From: Paenibacillus sp. 453mf
GTDB taxonomy: Bacteria > Bacillota > Bacilli > Paenibacillales > Paenibacillaceae
Reading direction: 5' to 3'
Length of the DNA stretch: 64,000 bases
Assembly: GCF_900116105.1 (NCBI RefSeq)
Contig: NZ_FPAC01000001.1
Location: 2,917,135 to 2,981,134, forward strand
Positions within the stretch are counted from its first letter, which is position 1; the number at the start of each line of letters is the position of its first letter. Position numbers and translations under genes: made by a program. Below are positions 56,764-64,000 of this stretch, one piece after another. The notes beneath the pieces are model-generated. The model was not told where the DNA came from and searched no databases. It was given only the letters and a program-made list of their open reading frames with translations.

Positions 56764-57034
56764 AGTTATTCGCGGTACCACCCTGGTTATCGCTGCTCAT
56801 CATACGAATGAGAATACAAGCGATCGCCTTGTTAGGACCTGATAACGGTAGGTCAACCGGCGGCTTTAACCGCTCTCCGAAATTAGCTTTCCGCCGCTTC
56901 ATTCCAGGACTCTTACACCCAGCAGCTCATCACCTAATCTTACTTATTAGTTAACATGAGCTGAAGGAGTCCATTCTCTGAGGGAACACCCTGGCGTACT
57001 TGATTTCATCATTGAATTTACCATATAAACATAC
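56732..57034 (-). ncRNA. T-box leader of alaS
   Basis: The conserved T-box sequence AGGGTGGTACCGCG is at 56784-56771 on the minus strand, just before the terminator. Upstream, GGACTC/GAGTCC and CAGCTCAT/ATGAGCTG mark stem I. The class binds uncharged tRNA and prevents termination. Its place before alaS predicts tRNA-Ala as ligand; I could not fix the specifier codon by eye. Confidence 0.93.
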
Positions 57035-57041
57035 ATAATTT

Positions 57042-57070
57042 ATTATATCGTTCCAGAAAGTCCATGTCAA
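57042..57070 (-). promoter_or_regulatory. alaS promoter
   Basis: TTGACA (57070-57065) and TATAAT (57047-57042), both perfect, are 17 bp apart on the minus strand, just upstream of the T-box. Confidence 0.88.
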
Positions 57071-57110
57071 TGCAGCCTTCCTGGGATGGGATCGAAGGGT
57101 CCGTTCACTT

Positions 57111-58181
57111 TTATTCTATCGTTTTCCGCTTGATATAATATATAAAGAAATGCTGAAAGATCACCTTAAGCGCGGCAAATACAGGCACAGCCAGAACAAG
57201 ACCGATTACTCCCGCCAGTTCTCCTCCAACAAGCAGCGCAAATATGATCGTCAGCGGGTGCAAATGAAGTGTTTTGCCAACCACTTGAGGGGACACCACA
57301 TTACTCTCCAGAATTTGGCAAAGTGTGTTTACGATCACAACAAACAGCACCATTTTAAATGAGATCGTGGAGGCCATTACTACTGCTGGGGCAGCACCTA
57401 GAAAAGGACCCAAGTACGGAACAATATTAAACACACATACAACGCTCGCTAGAAGCAAGGCATACGGCATGCCAATGATAACATACCCAACATAAGCAAA
57501 TATACCGACCACAACACATACGATAAACTGACCTCTTATATAATTGCCAAGAGCGGTATCAATATCCTTTAAGAGCATGACGATGGATTTCCGCTGTGAA
57601 CGCGGGAGATAGGAGACCACCGCTTTTTCCATCACATCAAAGTCTTTGAGCATGTAGAAAATCAGAAATGGGACGATAAAGATATTAAAAATCGTATTGA
57701 TTGTTGAGCCGATGTTATCCATAAAAGTCGAAATCCCTGTTGCCAAACGATTCTCCAATTGATACAACCATCCGTTAATACCCGATCTGATCCCCGGAGG
57801 CATCAAGCCGCTGTTCATATTATTCATTAAGGTTTGCGCATGCATATTGAGCTCAGGTAAGTGCTCGTTCAATTGTTCAAGCTGTTCAACAAACATCGGA
57901 ATGACATTCATTAGAATAACGACAAGACAAGTGATAAACACAGCGTATATGAGCAGCACAGCTATGCTTCTGGGAACTTTACGTCCCCCCAGCATACTAA
58001 CAACAGGGTTTAAGACATACGATACGATTAACGCAACAATAAATGGCGCAAGTATAGTTTTGAAAAAAACGTATATGTCAAGGAGCATCGGCCGAAGCAG
58101 CCAAATAAAATATAGAATGATAAGGGTAAGTAATATGAGCAATCCGTAACGAAACAGCTTGCTGTTTTTTAAGTGCTCCAC
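57111..58181 (-). CDS. AI-2E family transporter (YrrI-like), second copy
   Basis: A 356-residue membrane protein with seven or eight membrane segments and the family signature VFNIVPYLGPFLGAAPAVV and VSPQVVGKTLHLHPLTIIFALL. Bacillus has yrrI at the same place, next to alaS. The GTG at 58181, with GAGGAG 6 bases upstream, is my choice; the frame stays open to 58232 without a ribosome site. Its transported compound is unknown. Confidence 0.87.
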   Translation of the reverse strand: MEHLKNSKLFRYGLLILLTLIILYFIWLLRPMLLDIYVFFKTILAPFIVALIVSYVLNPVVSMLGGRKVPRSIAVLLIYAVFITCLVVILMNVIPMFVEQLEQLNEHLPELNMHAQTLMNNMNSGLMPPGIRSGINGWLYQLENRLATGISTFMDNIGSTINTIFNIFIVPFLIFYMLKDFDVMEKAVVSYLPRSQRKSIVMLLKDIDTALGNYIRGQFIVCVVVGIFAYVGYVIIGMPYALLLASVVCVFNIVPYLGPFLGAAPAVVMASTISFKMVLFVVIVNTLCQILESNVVSPQVVGKTLHLHPLTIIFALLVGGELAGVIGLVLAVPVFAALKVIFQHFFIYYIKRKTIE

Positions 58182-58274
58182 ATCTGTCTCCTCCTCGGAC
58201 GGGCTTATCCATGTAAGTATATGTAGGACCATCTCAATTTAATCCTGTACTTGTCCGAGGCATAAATGGTCAAC

Positions 58275-58322
58275 AAAAAACGCTAACTGTATCTCAAATG
58301 GTCTGAAATACGATTAGCGTTT
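58275..58322 (-). terminator. terminator after the zinc-ribbon gene
   Basis: On the minus strand, AACGCTAA and TTAGCGTT pair, with partly paired inner arms (CGTATTTCA/TGAGATACAG), followed by six T. Confidence 0.8.
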
Positions 58323-58435
58323 CTATTTTTCCTGACTATTCCCCACCCGCGTAAACCGACCGCTATGTATACTTCTTCTAGAAGTCATGACTAGCGCGTG
58401 TTAGAGCGTGCGTAGAGGAAGTTGTTGGTAATGAA

Positions 58436-58645
58436 TTATTGTGATATTTGCATTCCAGGATAATCCTGAGCCATCTCATCACCAAAGAATAGATCATCAA
58501 GCGAGCTCAGTGTTCCATCCTCTTCCACTTGATACACTGACATCTTATCTCCGTTCACTGTCAGTTCAATAAAGCATCCCCAGCAATAAAATTGGTGTGA
58601 ACCGATCTTTCCTATATCTTTGGAACTACAATTTGGACATTTCAT
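58436..58645 (-). CDS. small zinc-ribbon protein of unknown function
   Basis: A 69-residue protein with CPNC at the start and CWGC about 20 residues later, a rubredoxin-like or zinc-ribbon knuckle pair, and an acidic C-terminus (SLDDLFFGDEMAQDYPG). The ATG at 58645 follows GATAGGTG; the GTG at 58654 overlaps that site. The gene is followed by a terminator and lies upstream of the AI-2E transporter gene. Confidence 0.72.
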   Translation of the reverse strand: MKCPNCSSKDIGKIGSHQFYCWGCFIELTVNGDKMSVYQVEEDGTLSSLDDLFFGDEMAQDYPGMQISQ

Positions 58646-58735
58646 AAACTTCACCTATCCGTTAGCAGAATATTAAACATTGATACTGTCATAGCTTGAA
58701 CTTAAGATCATATACTTGGTTACATATCCGCTCTC

Positions 58736-59242
58736 TTAATTCATTCTATACAGATGCTGCTCGCTGGCAGTAGGAACGATAATGGCATGCTCGCCAAGCG
58801 TTATCTCTTCTGCAAGAGGCAGCCATTTCCGGCCTTCCATCAAGTCAGTGACAAACCCGTCACTAATTTCGAGACTTATTATATGATTTCCCAATTCCTG
58901 GTCAAAATAAACATCGGTCACATGCCCGAGCACTAAACCTTCTCTAGTGAGCACCGACATATCTCTTAATTTATGATGACCTTTGGCATAGCTATATTGT
59001 ATGTCGTCAGCTTCCGTATGCCGGATCGCCTGTTGATTGCGAATCATTACTGCATCCTCGCCATAAGCGACGATGTCTCCCCATTCAATCGTTTTGACCT
59101 TGCCCGAAAAAAGGGCTCTACCGTCTAACTCGATTCCACAAATCTTCCAGTCCTCTGTAAGCAAAAAATCAACAATTTTGCCGATTTGTCTGCCGACCGT
59201 TATATCATAAACGGCAAGACCTATCATCTCTTGAAGTTTCAT
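58736..59242 (-). CDS. PRC-barrel domain protein (YrrD-like)
   Basis: A 168-residue protein with two PRC-barrel units: MIGLAVYDITVGRQIGKIVDF near the N-terminus and DMSVLTREGLVLGHVTDVYF in the second half. PRC barrels bind RNA or proteins in various systems. The role here is unknown. Bacillus has yrrD near yrrC/mnmA. The frame is open to 59449, overlapping the desulfurase gene, but the ATG at 59242 begins the conserved domain. The ribosome site is weak (GAAGGG, distant). Confidence 0.8.
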   Translation of the reverse strand: MKLQEMIGLAVYDITVGRQIGKIVDFLLTEDWKICGIELDGRALFSGKVKTIEWGDIVAYGEDAVMIRNQQAIRHTEADDIQYSYAKGHHKLRDMSVLTREGLVLGHVTDVYFDQELGNHIISLEISDGFVTDLMEGRKWLPLAEEITLGEHAIIVPTASEQHLYRMN

Positions 59243-59363
59243 GTCTGCTTGGGGTATCCCTTCATCTCCTTGAATTAGAATATGAGCAGCACGAGGTGCC
59301 GCTATATTCGGCCGATGACAACAGGACGCGAATTCCCTCCTTTGTCCGTATATATAGAAACCC

Positions 59364-60512
59364 TTAAGCTCTACTACGCAGCCGCTTAATAATGGTTCCA
59401 ACTTTTTGAGCGGTATATACCAAATCTTTTTTAGTATTACCCAGCCCAAAACTGAATCGAATCGCAGAATCCATAATTTCTTCAGGTAATTGCATCGCCT
59501 CTAGTACATGAGAACGAGAAAGGGAGCCTGAGGTGCATGCTGAGCCGCTTGCGCAGGCTACGCCTTCTACATCAAGATTCATGAGCATCGTCTCCGTTTT
59601 GACAGAAGGGAAGCTTACGTTAACAATGTGAGGAAGGACCTGTTCAGGATGACCATTGAGGACGAATTCTCCTTCCCCGACTTCTTTGTTAAGCTCTTCA
59701 AGGAACACACTTCGCAGCTCAAGATCGTGAGCTGTTCTCTCCTCCATATGAGAAGCTGCATGCTCCACAGCTGCGGCAAAGCCAACGATCCCTGCCATAT
59801 TTTCCGTACCTGCACGGCGTTTACGCTCCTGAAGTCCCCCGTACGCTATAGGATTCAGTTTCACCTCTCGGCGCAAATACAGTGCCCCGACACCTTGAGG
59901 TCCGTTAATCTTGTGGGCCGAGAAGCTCATCATATCCACAGGCAATGCATGCAGATTTATAGGAATAGAACCGAGAGCTTGTACTGCATCGACATGAAAT
60001 AACACACCATGCTCCCGTGCTATGTTTCCGATCTCTTCGATAGGCTGAATGGTTCCCACTTCATTATTGGCATACATCACACTAATCAGTACCGTATCCG
60101 GCCTTATGGCCGCTATCACATCGTCCGTATGGACAAGTCCATAGGAATCAACCGGAAGATAAGTAACCTCGTAGCCCTCCTGTTCCAGCTGCTCAAAAGA
60201 ATGAAGCACGGCATGATGCTCAATGGAAGTGGTAATGATATGCTTTCCATTATTTTCATGGGCAGATAAGGCGCCAAAAATAGCCAGGTTGTCACTCTCT
60301 GTCCCCCCTGACGTAAATATAAGCTCATCCGGAAAAGAGCCCAAAAAAGCCGCAATCTTATCCCGGGCATTGCTTACGGTACGCTTCGCGGCACGCCCGA
60401 AGGCATGCACGCTCGATGCGTTACCGAACTGACCAGTCATCACCTTAAGCATTGCTTCTGCAACTTCAGGATGCACAGGAGTGGATGCGGCATGATCCAA
60501 GTAGATATTCAT
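59364..60512 (-). CDS. cysteine desulfurase (YrvO/IscS-like)
   Basis: PLP enzyme that takes sulfur from cysteine and, in Bacillus, passes it to MnmA for s2U34 of tRNA. The 382-residue protein has IYLDHAASTPVHPEV at the start, the PLP lysine in SFSAHKINGPQGVGALY and the catalytic cysteine in GVACASGSACTSGS. The ATG at 60512 follows GGGGTG; the GTG at 60524 is part of that site. Nearby cymR and mnmA support a YrvO role. Unlike Bacillus, it is not directly next to mnmA; about 2.5 kb of other sequence lies between. Confidence 0.92.
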   Translation of the reverse strand: MNIYLDHAASTPVHPEVAEAMLKVMTGQFGNASSVHAFGRAAKRTVSNARDKIAAFLGSFPDELIFTSGGTESDNLAIFGALSAHENNGKHIITTSIEHHAVLHSFEQLEQEGYEVTYLPVDSYGLVHTDDVIAAIRPDTVLISVMYANNEVGTIQPIEEIGNIAREHGVLFHVDAVQALGSIPINLHALPVDMMSFSAHKINGPQGVGALYLRREVKLNPIAYGGLQERKRRAGTENMAGIVGFAAAVEHAASHMEERTAHDLELRSVFLEELNKEVGEGEFVLNGHPEQVLPHIVNVSFPSVKTETMLMNLDVEGVACASGSACTSGSLSRSHVLEAMQLPEEIMDSAIRFSFGLGNTKKDLVYTAQKVGTIIKRLRSRA

Positions 60513-61060
60513 TTTGACTTTCACCCCGCTTAAATATGGAACATCTTTTAGTACTCATCATTACAAAACGTTTTAACATACTCTAATAACTTTCAAACAA
60601 TATATTGAATATTATTTATACGGACATCTAAGCCGTCATCGTTATTTTTCTGTGATGTTTTATTCATTCATACTATAACAGGCGACAAAAAATTATACTA
60701 GTAGCCCTTAGCAGGTTTCAAATAATCCTCATAAAGACTCCTCAATTCTCAAATGTTCCACAGTCCTTTTTTGTTTAAATAAAATCAGCAGCAACTGTAA
60801 GACTAGGAAACCAACCTGAGCGTTAGATTAACGTAATATAGAGCAGCTGCCAACTGGCAAACTGCTCCATGCTTATGTTAACTAACGGGTAAAAGCCAGT
60901 AAACAACAGGGAGCTGGAAAATCACTATTCTGCTATGCTTTACATTTAATTTTTTGATATTTATCCAAAGTTTGGTATCAAGAAAAGAATTCCTCTGTGA
61001 CTGTTCATAATAATCAAAGTTTAGGAGAAAATAACTATCGCTTACATGAACTATAAAACA
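60513..61060. other. AT-rich region without genes, holding a palindromic element
   Basis: About 550 bp that lack a convincing gene. The first 270 bp are AT-rich and featureless to me. A palindromic element lies at 60822-60886. The stretch separates the desulfurase gene from the small secreted-protein frame. Confidence 0.5.
60822..60886. repeat. nested palindromic element, possible relic of a mobile repeat
   Basis: Outer arms GTTAGATTAAC (60822-60832) and GTTAACTAAC (60877-60886) are inverted, with one extra base in the left arm. Inner arms GAGCAG (60841-60846) and CTGCTC (60862-60867) enclose CCAACTGG. The layout is like a small intergenic repeat or the end of a decayed transposon. No second copy lies in this window. 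Confidence 0.5.
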
Positions 61061-61098
61061 GGAGGATCTAACAAAAGAAAAGATTAAGTGTAACATTT

Positions 61099-61299
61099 TT
61101 GGCTGCCATGAGTATTGCTTTATTGATTGCAATGCCTGCATTCGCTGATAACAATGATGGGAATGCAAACAACATGAACACCAACAATTACAATGCAAAT
61201 GCTGCAGATGATAATGATTTCGATTTGGGTTGGTTAGGTTTACTAGGACTAGTCGGTCTAGCTGGTATGAGACGTCGTGAAAAAGAACATCGTAATTGA
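61099..61299 (+). CDS. small secreted WGxxGxxG-type protein, start codon unclear
   Basis: From 61072 the frame reads QKKRLSVTFLAAMSIALLIA, then MPAFADNN, a good signal peptide with an AFA cleavage site. An Asn/Asp-rich spacer follows, then DFDLGWLGLLGLVGLAG and MRRRE, the pattern of WGxxGxxG-type small exported proteins (a hydrophobic Gly-rich end with basic residues). GGAGG at 61061-61065 is well placed for a start near 61072, but no ATG, GTG or TTG is there. The first possible start is the TTG at 61099, which would cut off the basic part of the signal. The gene may be broken or use a rare start. Confidence 0.55.
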   Translation: MAAMSIALLIAMPAFADNNDGNANNMNTNNYNANAADDNDFDLGWLGLLGLVGLAGMRRREKEHRN

Positions 61300-61389
61300 A
61301 GAAAGTCACAACTTTCTTTTGTGACTTTGCTGACAGCTACATTGGAATTCTATATTAGCACTAAATTTACTAACAAAGGAGATTAATTA

Positions 61390-61911
61390 ATGAGTATTTT
61401 GAGCGGTAACCCAAAAGACGAACCAATGCATTTTGGTGAGATTTTTAGCGTTTGGCAATGTTCAACAGTGGCTAGAGGAGCCGTATCTTGTTATCAAGCC
61501 TTCAAAAACCATGCAGGTGACAAGGAACTGAAGAAAATTTTGGATGACCTTATTGATCAAGCGAAATTAGAAATTAAAGAGTGTGACCATTTATTAATAA
61601 ACAATGGGCTTCCTACTGCACCGATCCTTTCTGAAAGACCTGCAGTAAAACTTGAAGATATACCACCAGGAGCCAGATTCACTGACCCAGAGATTGCTGC
61701 AAAAATTGCAGCAGACAATTCAATTGCCCTTGTCGCCTGTAGTCAAGCTATTGGACAATCCATCAGAGAAGATATTGGTGCACTGTTTGCAAAATATCAT
61801 GTTACAAAAACTGCATTTGCTGTGCGTATTCTTGAAATGAACAAAAACAAAGGGTGGTTAGTTCCTCCTCCGCTTCAGTTTAAACGTCCTGAGGATGCTG
61901 TTGTTGAATAG
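61390..61911 (+). CDS. DUF3231 family protein
   Basis: A 173-residue helical protein with one DUF3231-like repeat (HFGEIFSVWQCSTVARGAVS, then ADNSIALVACSQAIGQSIRE). Many members in Bacillales have two repeats and about 330 residues, so this is a half-length form. The function is not established; ferritin-like folds have been suggested. AAAGGAG precedes the ATG, and a strong terminator follows. It may be co-transcribed with the small secreted frame upstream. Confidence 0.8.
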   Translation: MSILSGNPKDEPMHFGEIFSVWQCSTVARGAVSCYQAFKNHAGDKELKKILDDLIDQAKLEIKECDHLLINNGLPTAPILSERPAVKLEDIPPGARFTDPEIAAKIAADNSIALVACSQAIGQSIREDIGALFAKYHVTKTAFAVRILEMNKNKGWLVPPPLQFKRPEDAVVE

Positions 61912-61921
61912 CCTTTCAAAT

Positions 61922-61942
61922 AGGGCCCAAAGGGGCCCTTTT
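61922..61942 (+). terminator. DUF3231 gene terminator
   Basis: AGGGCCC and GGGCCCT form a perfect stem with an AAAG loop, followed by TTT, 11 bp after the stop codon. Confidence 0.8.
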
Positions 61943-62073
61943 CATATCGTATTTTTTATACTGATCTTGTTATAGGATCCGTTCCTCGGCCTCCCCATGA
62001 ATTCCACTTCCGTAATGCTCGCAACGATGTCATAAACGTACATAATATCGACTCTTGTCCATTTACGCAACAT
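61942..62073 (-). CDS. possible 43-residue protein with a hairpin-locked ribosome site
   Basis: The frame gives MLRKWTRVDIMYVYDIVASI and ends KNTI. GAGGTG lies 5 bases before the ATG at 62073, which is in favour of translation. That site is the 3' arm of a perfect 15-bp hairpin. I do not recognise the protein. No signal peptide, membrane segment or cysteine is present. Coding is uncertain. Confidence 0.35.
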   Translation of the reverse strand: MLRKWTRVDIMYVYDIVASITEVEFMGRPRNGSYNKISIKNTI

Positions 62074-62078
62074 GAAAC

Positions 62079-62126
62079 ACCTCAGGTTATTCACTATACC
62101 GTTTAGTACAATGAATAACCTGAGGT
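62079..62126 (-). promoter_or_regulatory. perfect 15-bp hairpin covering a ribosome binding site
   Basis: ACCTCAGGTTATTCA (62079-62093) and TGAATAACCTGAGGT (62112-62126) are perfect inverted repeats with an 18-bp loop. On the minus strand the second arm includes GAGGT of the ribosome site for the 43-codon frame. No T run follows, so a terminator is less likely. Confidence 0.5.
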
Positions 62127-62247
62127 AAGTAATGGGCTTATCTCTGGATTTTCGTGCAGGAGAGCTCTGTAACCCCAATAGTCAGATTCCAACTTTTAAA
62201 CAAGCCATTGTCCATGAGGTTACAGCCCATTTAGGACAATTGTAAAA

Positions 62248-62667
62248 CTAAATATAGAACATGTAGCTGTCTGATTCGGTATCCTCTTTATAGGAGATCA
62301 GATCTTGAAGTGTTGTAGAATCCAGCACCTCTGCGATACTGTTGCGGATACGCATCCACAAGTCACGTTTGGCCGGATCATCTTCTTCTGTAAAATCAAC
62401 CGGAGAAATCGGTCCTTCCAGCACACGAATGACATCTCCTGCTGTAATCGTCATGGGCTCACGCGCCAAAATATATCCGCCATATGCCCCGCGAATACTC
62501 TTAACAAGACCTGCGTTGCGAAGGGGTGCGATGAGCTGCTCCAGATAATGCTCTGACAGCTGATTCTTCTCCGCAATGCTCTTAAGTGAAGTCGGGCCCT
62601 CGCCAAATCGCCCAGACAGCTCCATCATAATAGTTAATCCGTAACGGCCTTTAGTAGATATCTTCAA
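62248..62667 (-). CDS. cymR: Rrf2-family regulator of cysteine metabolism
   Basis: Repressor of sulfur and cysteine genes; in Bacillus it acts with CysK as co-repressor. The 139-residue protein starts KISTKGRYGLTIMMELSGRF, with a winged helix (LKSIAEKNQLSEHYLEQLI) and the wing GAYGGYILAREP. No cysteine cluster for Fe-S binding is present, in agreement with CymR rather than IscR. The start is the TTG at 62667, where GAGGTG lies 5 bases upstream and the N-terminus aligns with the family. The ATG at 62682 contains that ribosome site. Confidence 0.92.
   Translation of the reverse strand: MKISTKGRYGLTIMMELSGRFGEGPTSLKSIAEKNQLSEHYLEQLIAPLRNAGLVKSIRGAYGGYILAREPMTITAGDVIRVLEGPISPVDFTEEDDPAKRDLWMRIRNSIAEVLDSTTLQDLISYKEDTESDSYMFYI

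Positions 62668-64000
<1,333 letters not shown>

Noticed and set aside
59243..59449. N-terminal extension of the PRC-barrel protein
   Set aside because: It overlaps the desulfurase gene end in another frame and lacks a start signal; the conserved domain begins at the ATG at 59242.

Overview
The window reads as a chromosomal segment of a low-to-moderate GC Bacillales bacterium, most likely Paenibacillus. This is inferred from the sequence, not proven. The evidence is strong AGGAGG-type ribosome binding sites, TPP, glycine and T-box leaders, a split glycine decarboxylase (gcvPA/gcvPB), a glcT-ptsG-ptsH-ptsI locus, CymR with a YrvO-type cysteine desulfurase next to mnmA, and the Bacillus-like order alaS - ireB - ruvX - DUF1292 - mltG. 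No rRNA, tRNA, CRISPR array, prophage or intact transposase was seen.

Left part (1-12.0 kb, mostly minus strand): the 5' end of a pullulanase gene; a seven-gene operon (creatininase-family enzyme, ABC ATPase, FAD-linked oxidase, permease, NMT1-like binding lipoprotein and two cytosine-deaminase-like amidohydrolases) that looks like an uptake and breakdown route for a small N-heterocycle; then thiM-thiD-thiE behind a TPP riboswitch and terminator. The N-heterocycle operon has a GlnR/TnrA-like palindrome over its -35 box, which suggests nitrogen control. Its substrate is unknown.

12.0-14.5 kb (plus strand): a MutS2 paralogue without the C-terminal Smr nuclease domain sits behind a leader of about 490 nt. 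The leader has a strong sigma-A promoter, a seven-codon upstream ORF, a long hairpin that includes the end of that ORF, and two intrinsic terminators. This is the layout of translation-attenuated antibiotic-resistance genes. As MutS2 of Bacillus subtilis acts on collided ribosomes, this looks like an inducible ribosome-rescue or resistance module. I consider it the most interesting item in the window.

14.7-21.6 kb: two small genes, gcvH, and gcvT-gcvPA-gcvPB under a tandem glycine riboswitch with a terminator switch. 21.8-29.6 kb: ptsI, ptsH, ptsG and glcT (GlcT/RAT antitermination), then flotillin and its NfeD partner. 29.9-41 kb: alcohol dehydrogenase, the galKET Leloir operon with a divergent AraC-type regulator, aldo/keto reductase, sirtuin, HAD phosphatase and the kdgK-eda operon with a perfect cre match. 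41-50.5 kb: a KGG-repeat stress protein, ilvD, a polysaccharide deacetylase, two membrane or cell-wall genes and a chemoreceptor.

50.6-64 kb: the conserved alaS/mltG/mnmA neighbourhood. The U32-peptidase (yrrN/yrrO, tRNA-hydroxylation) locus is reduced to a heavily deleted remnant beside mltG. alaS has its own promoter and T-box. A PRC-barrel gene, cysteine desulfurase, cymR and the 5' part of mnmA form a sulfur/tRNA-thiolation cluster. Between these lie a palindromic element, a small secreted WGxxGxxG-type reading frame that lacks a normal start codon, a DUF3231 gene and a possible 43-codon gene whose ribosome binding site is locked in a perfect hairpin.
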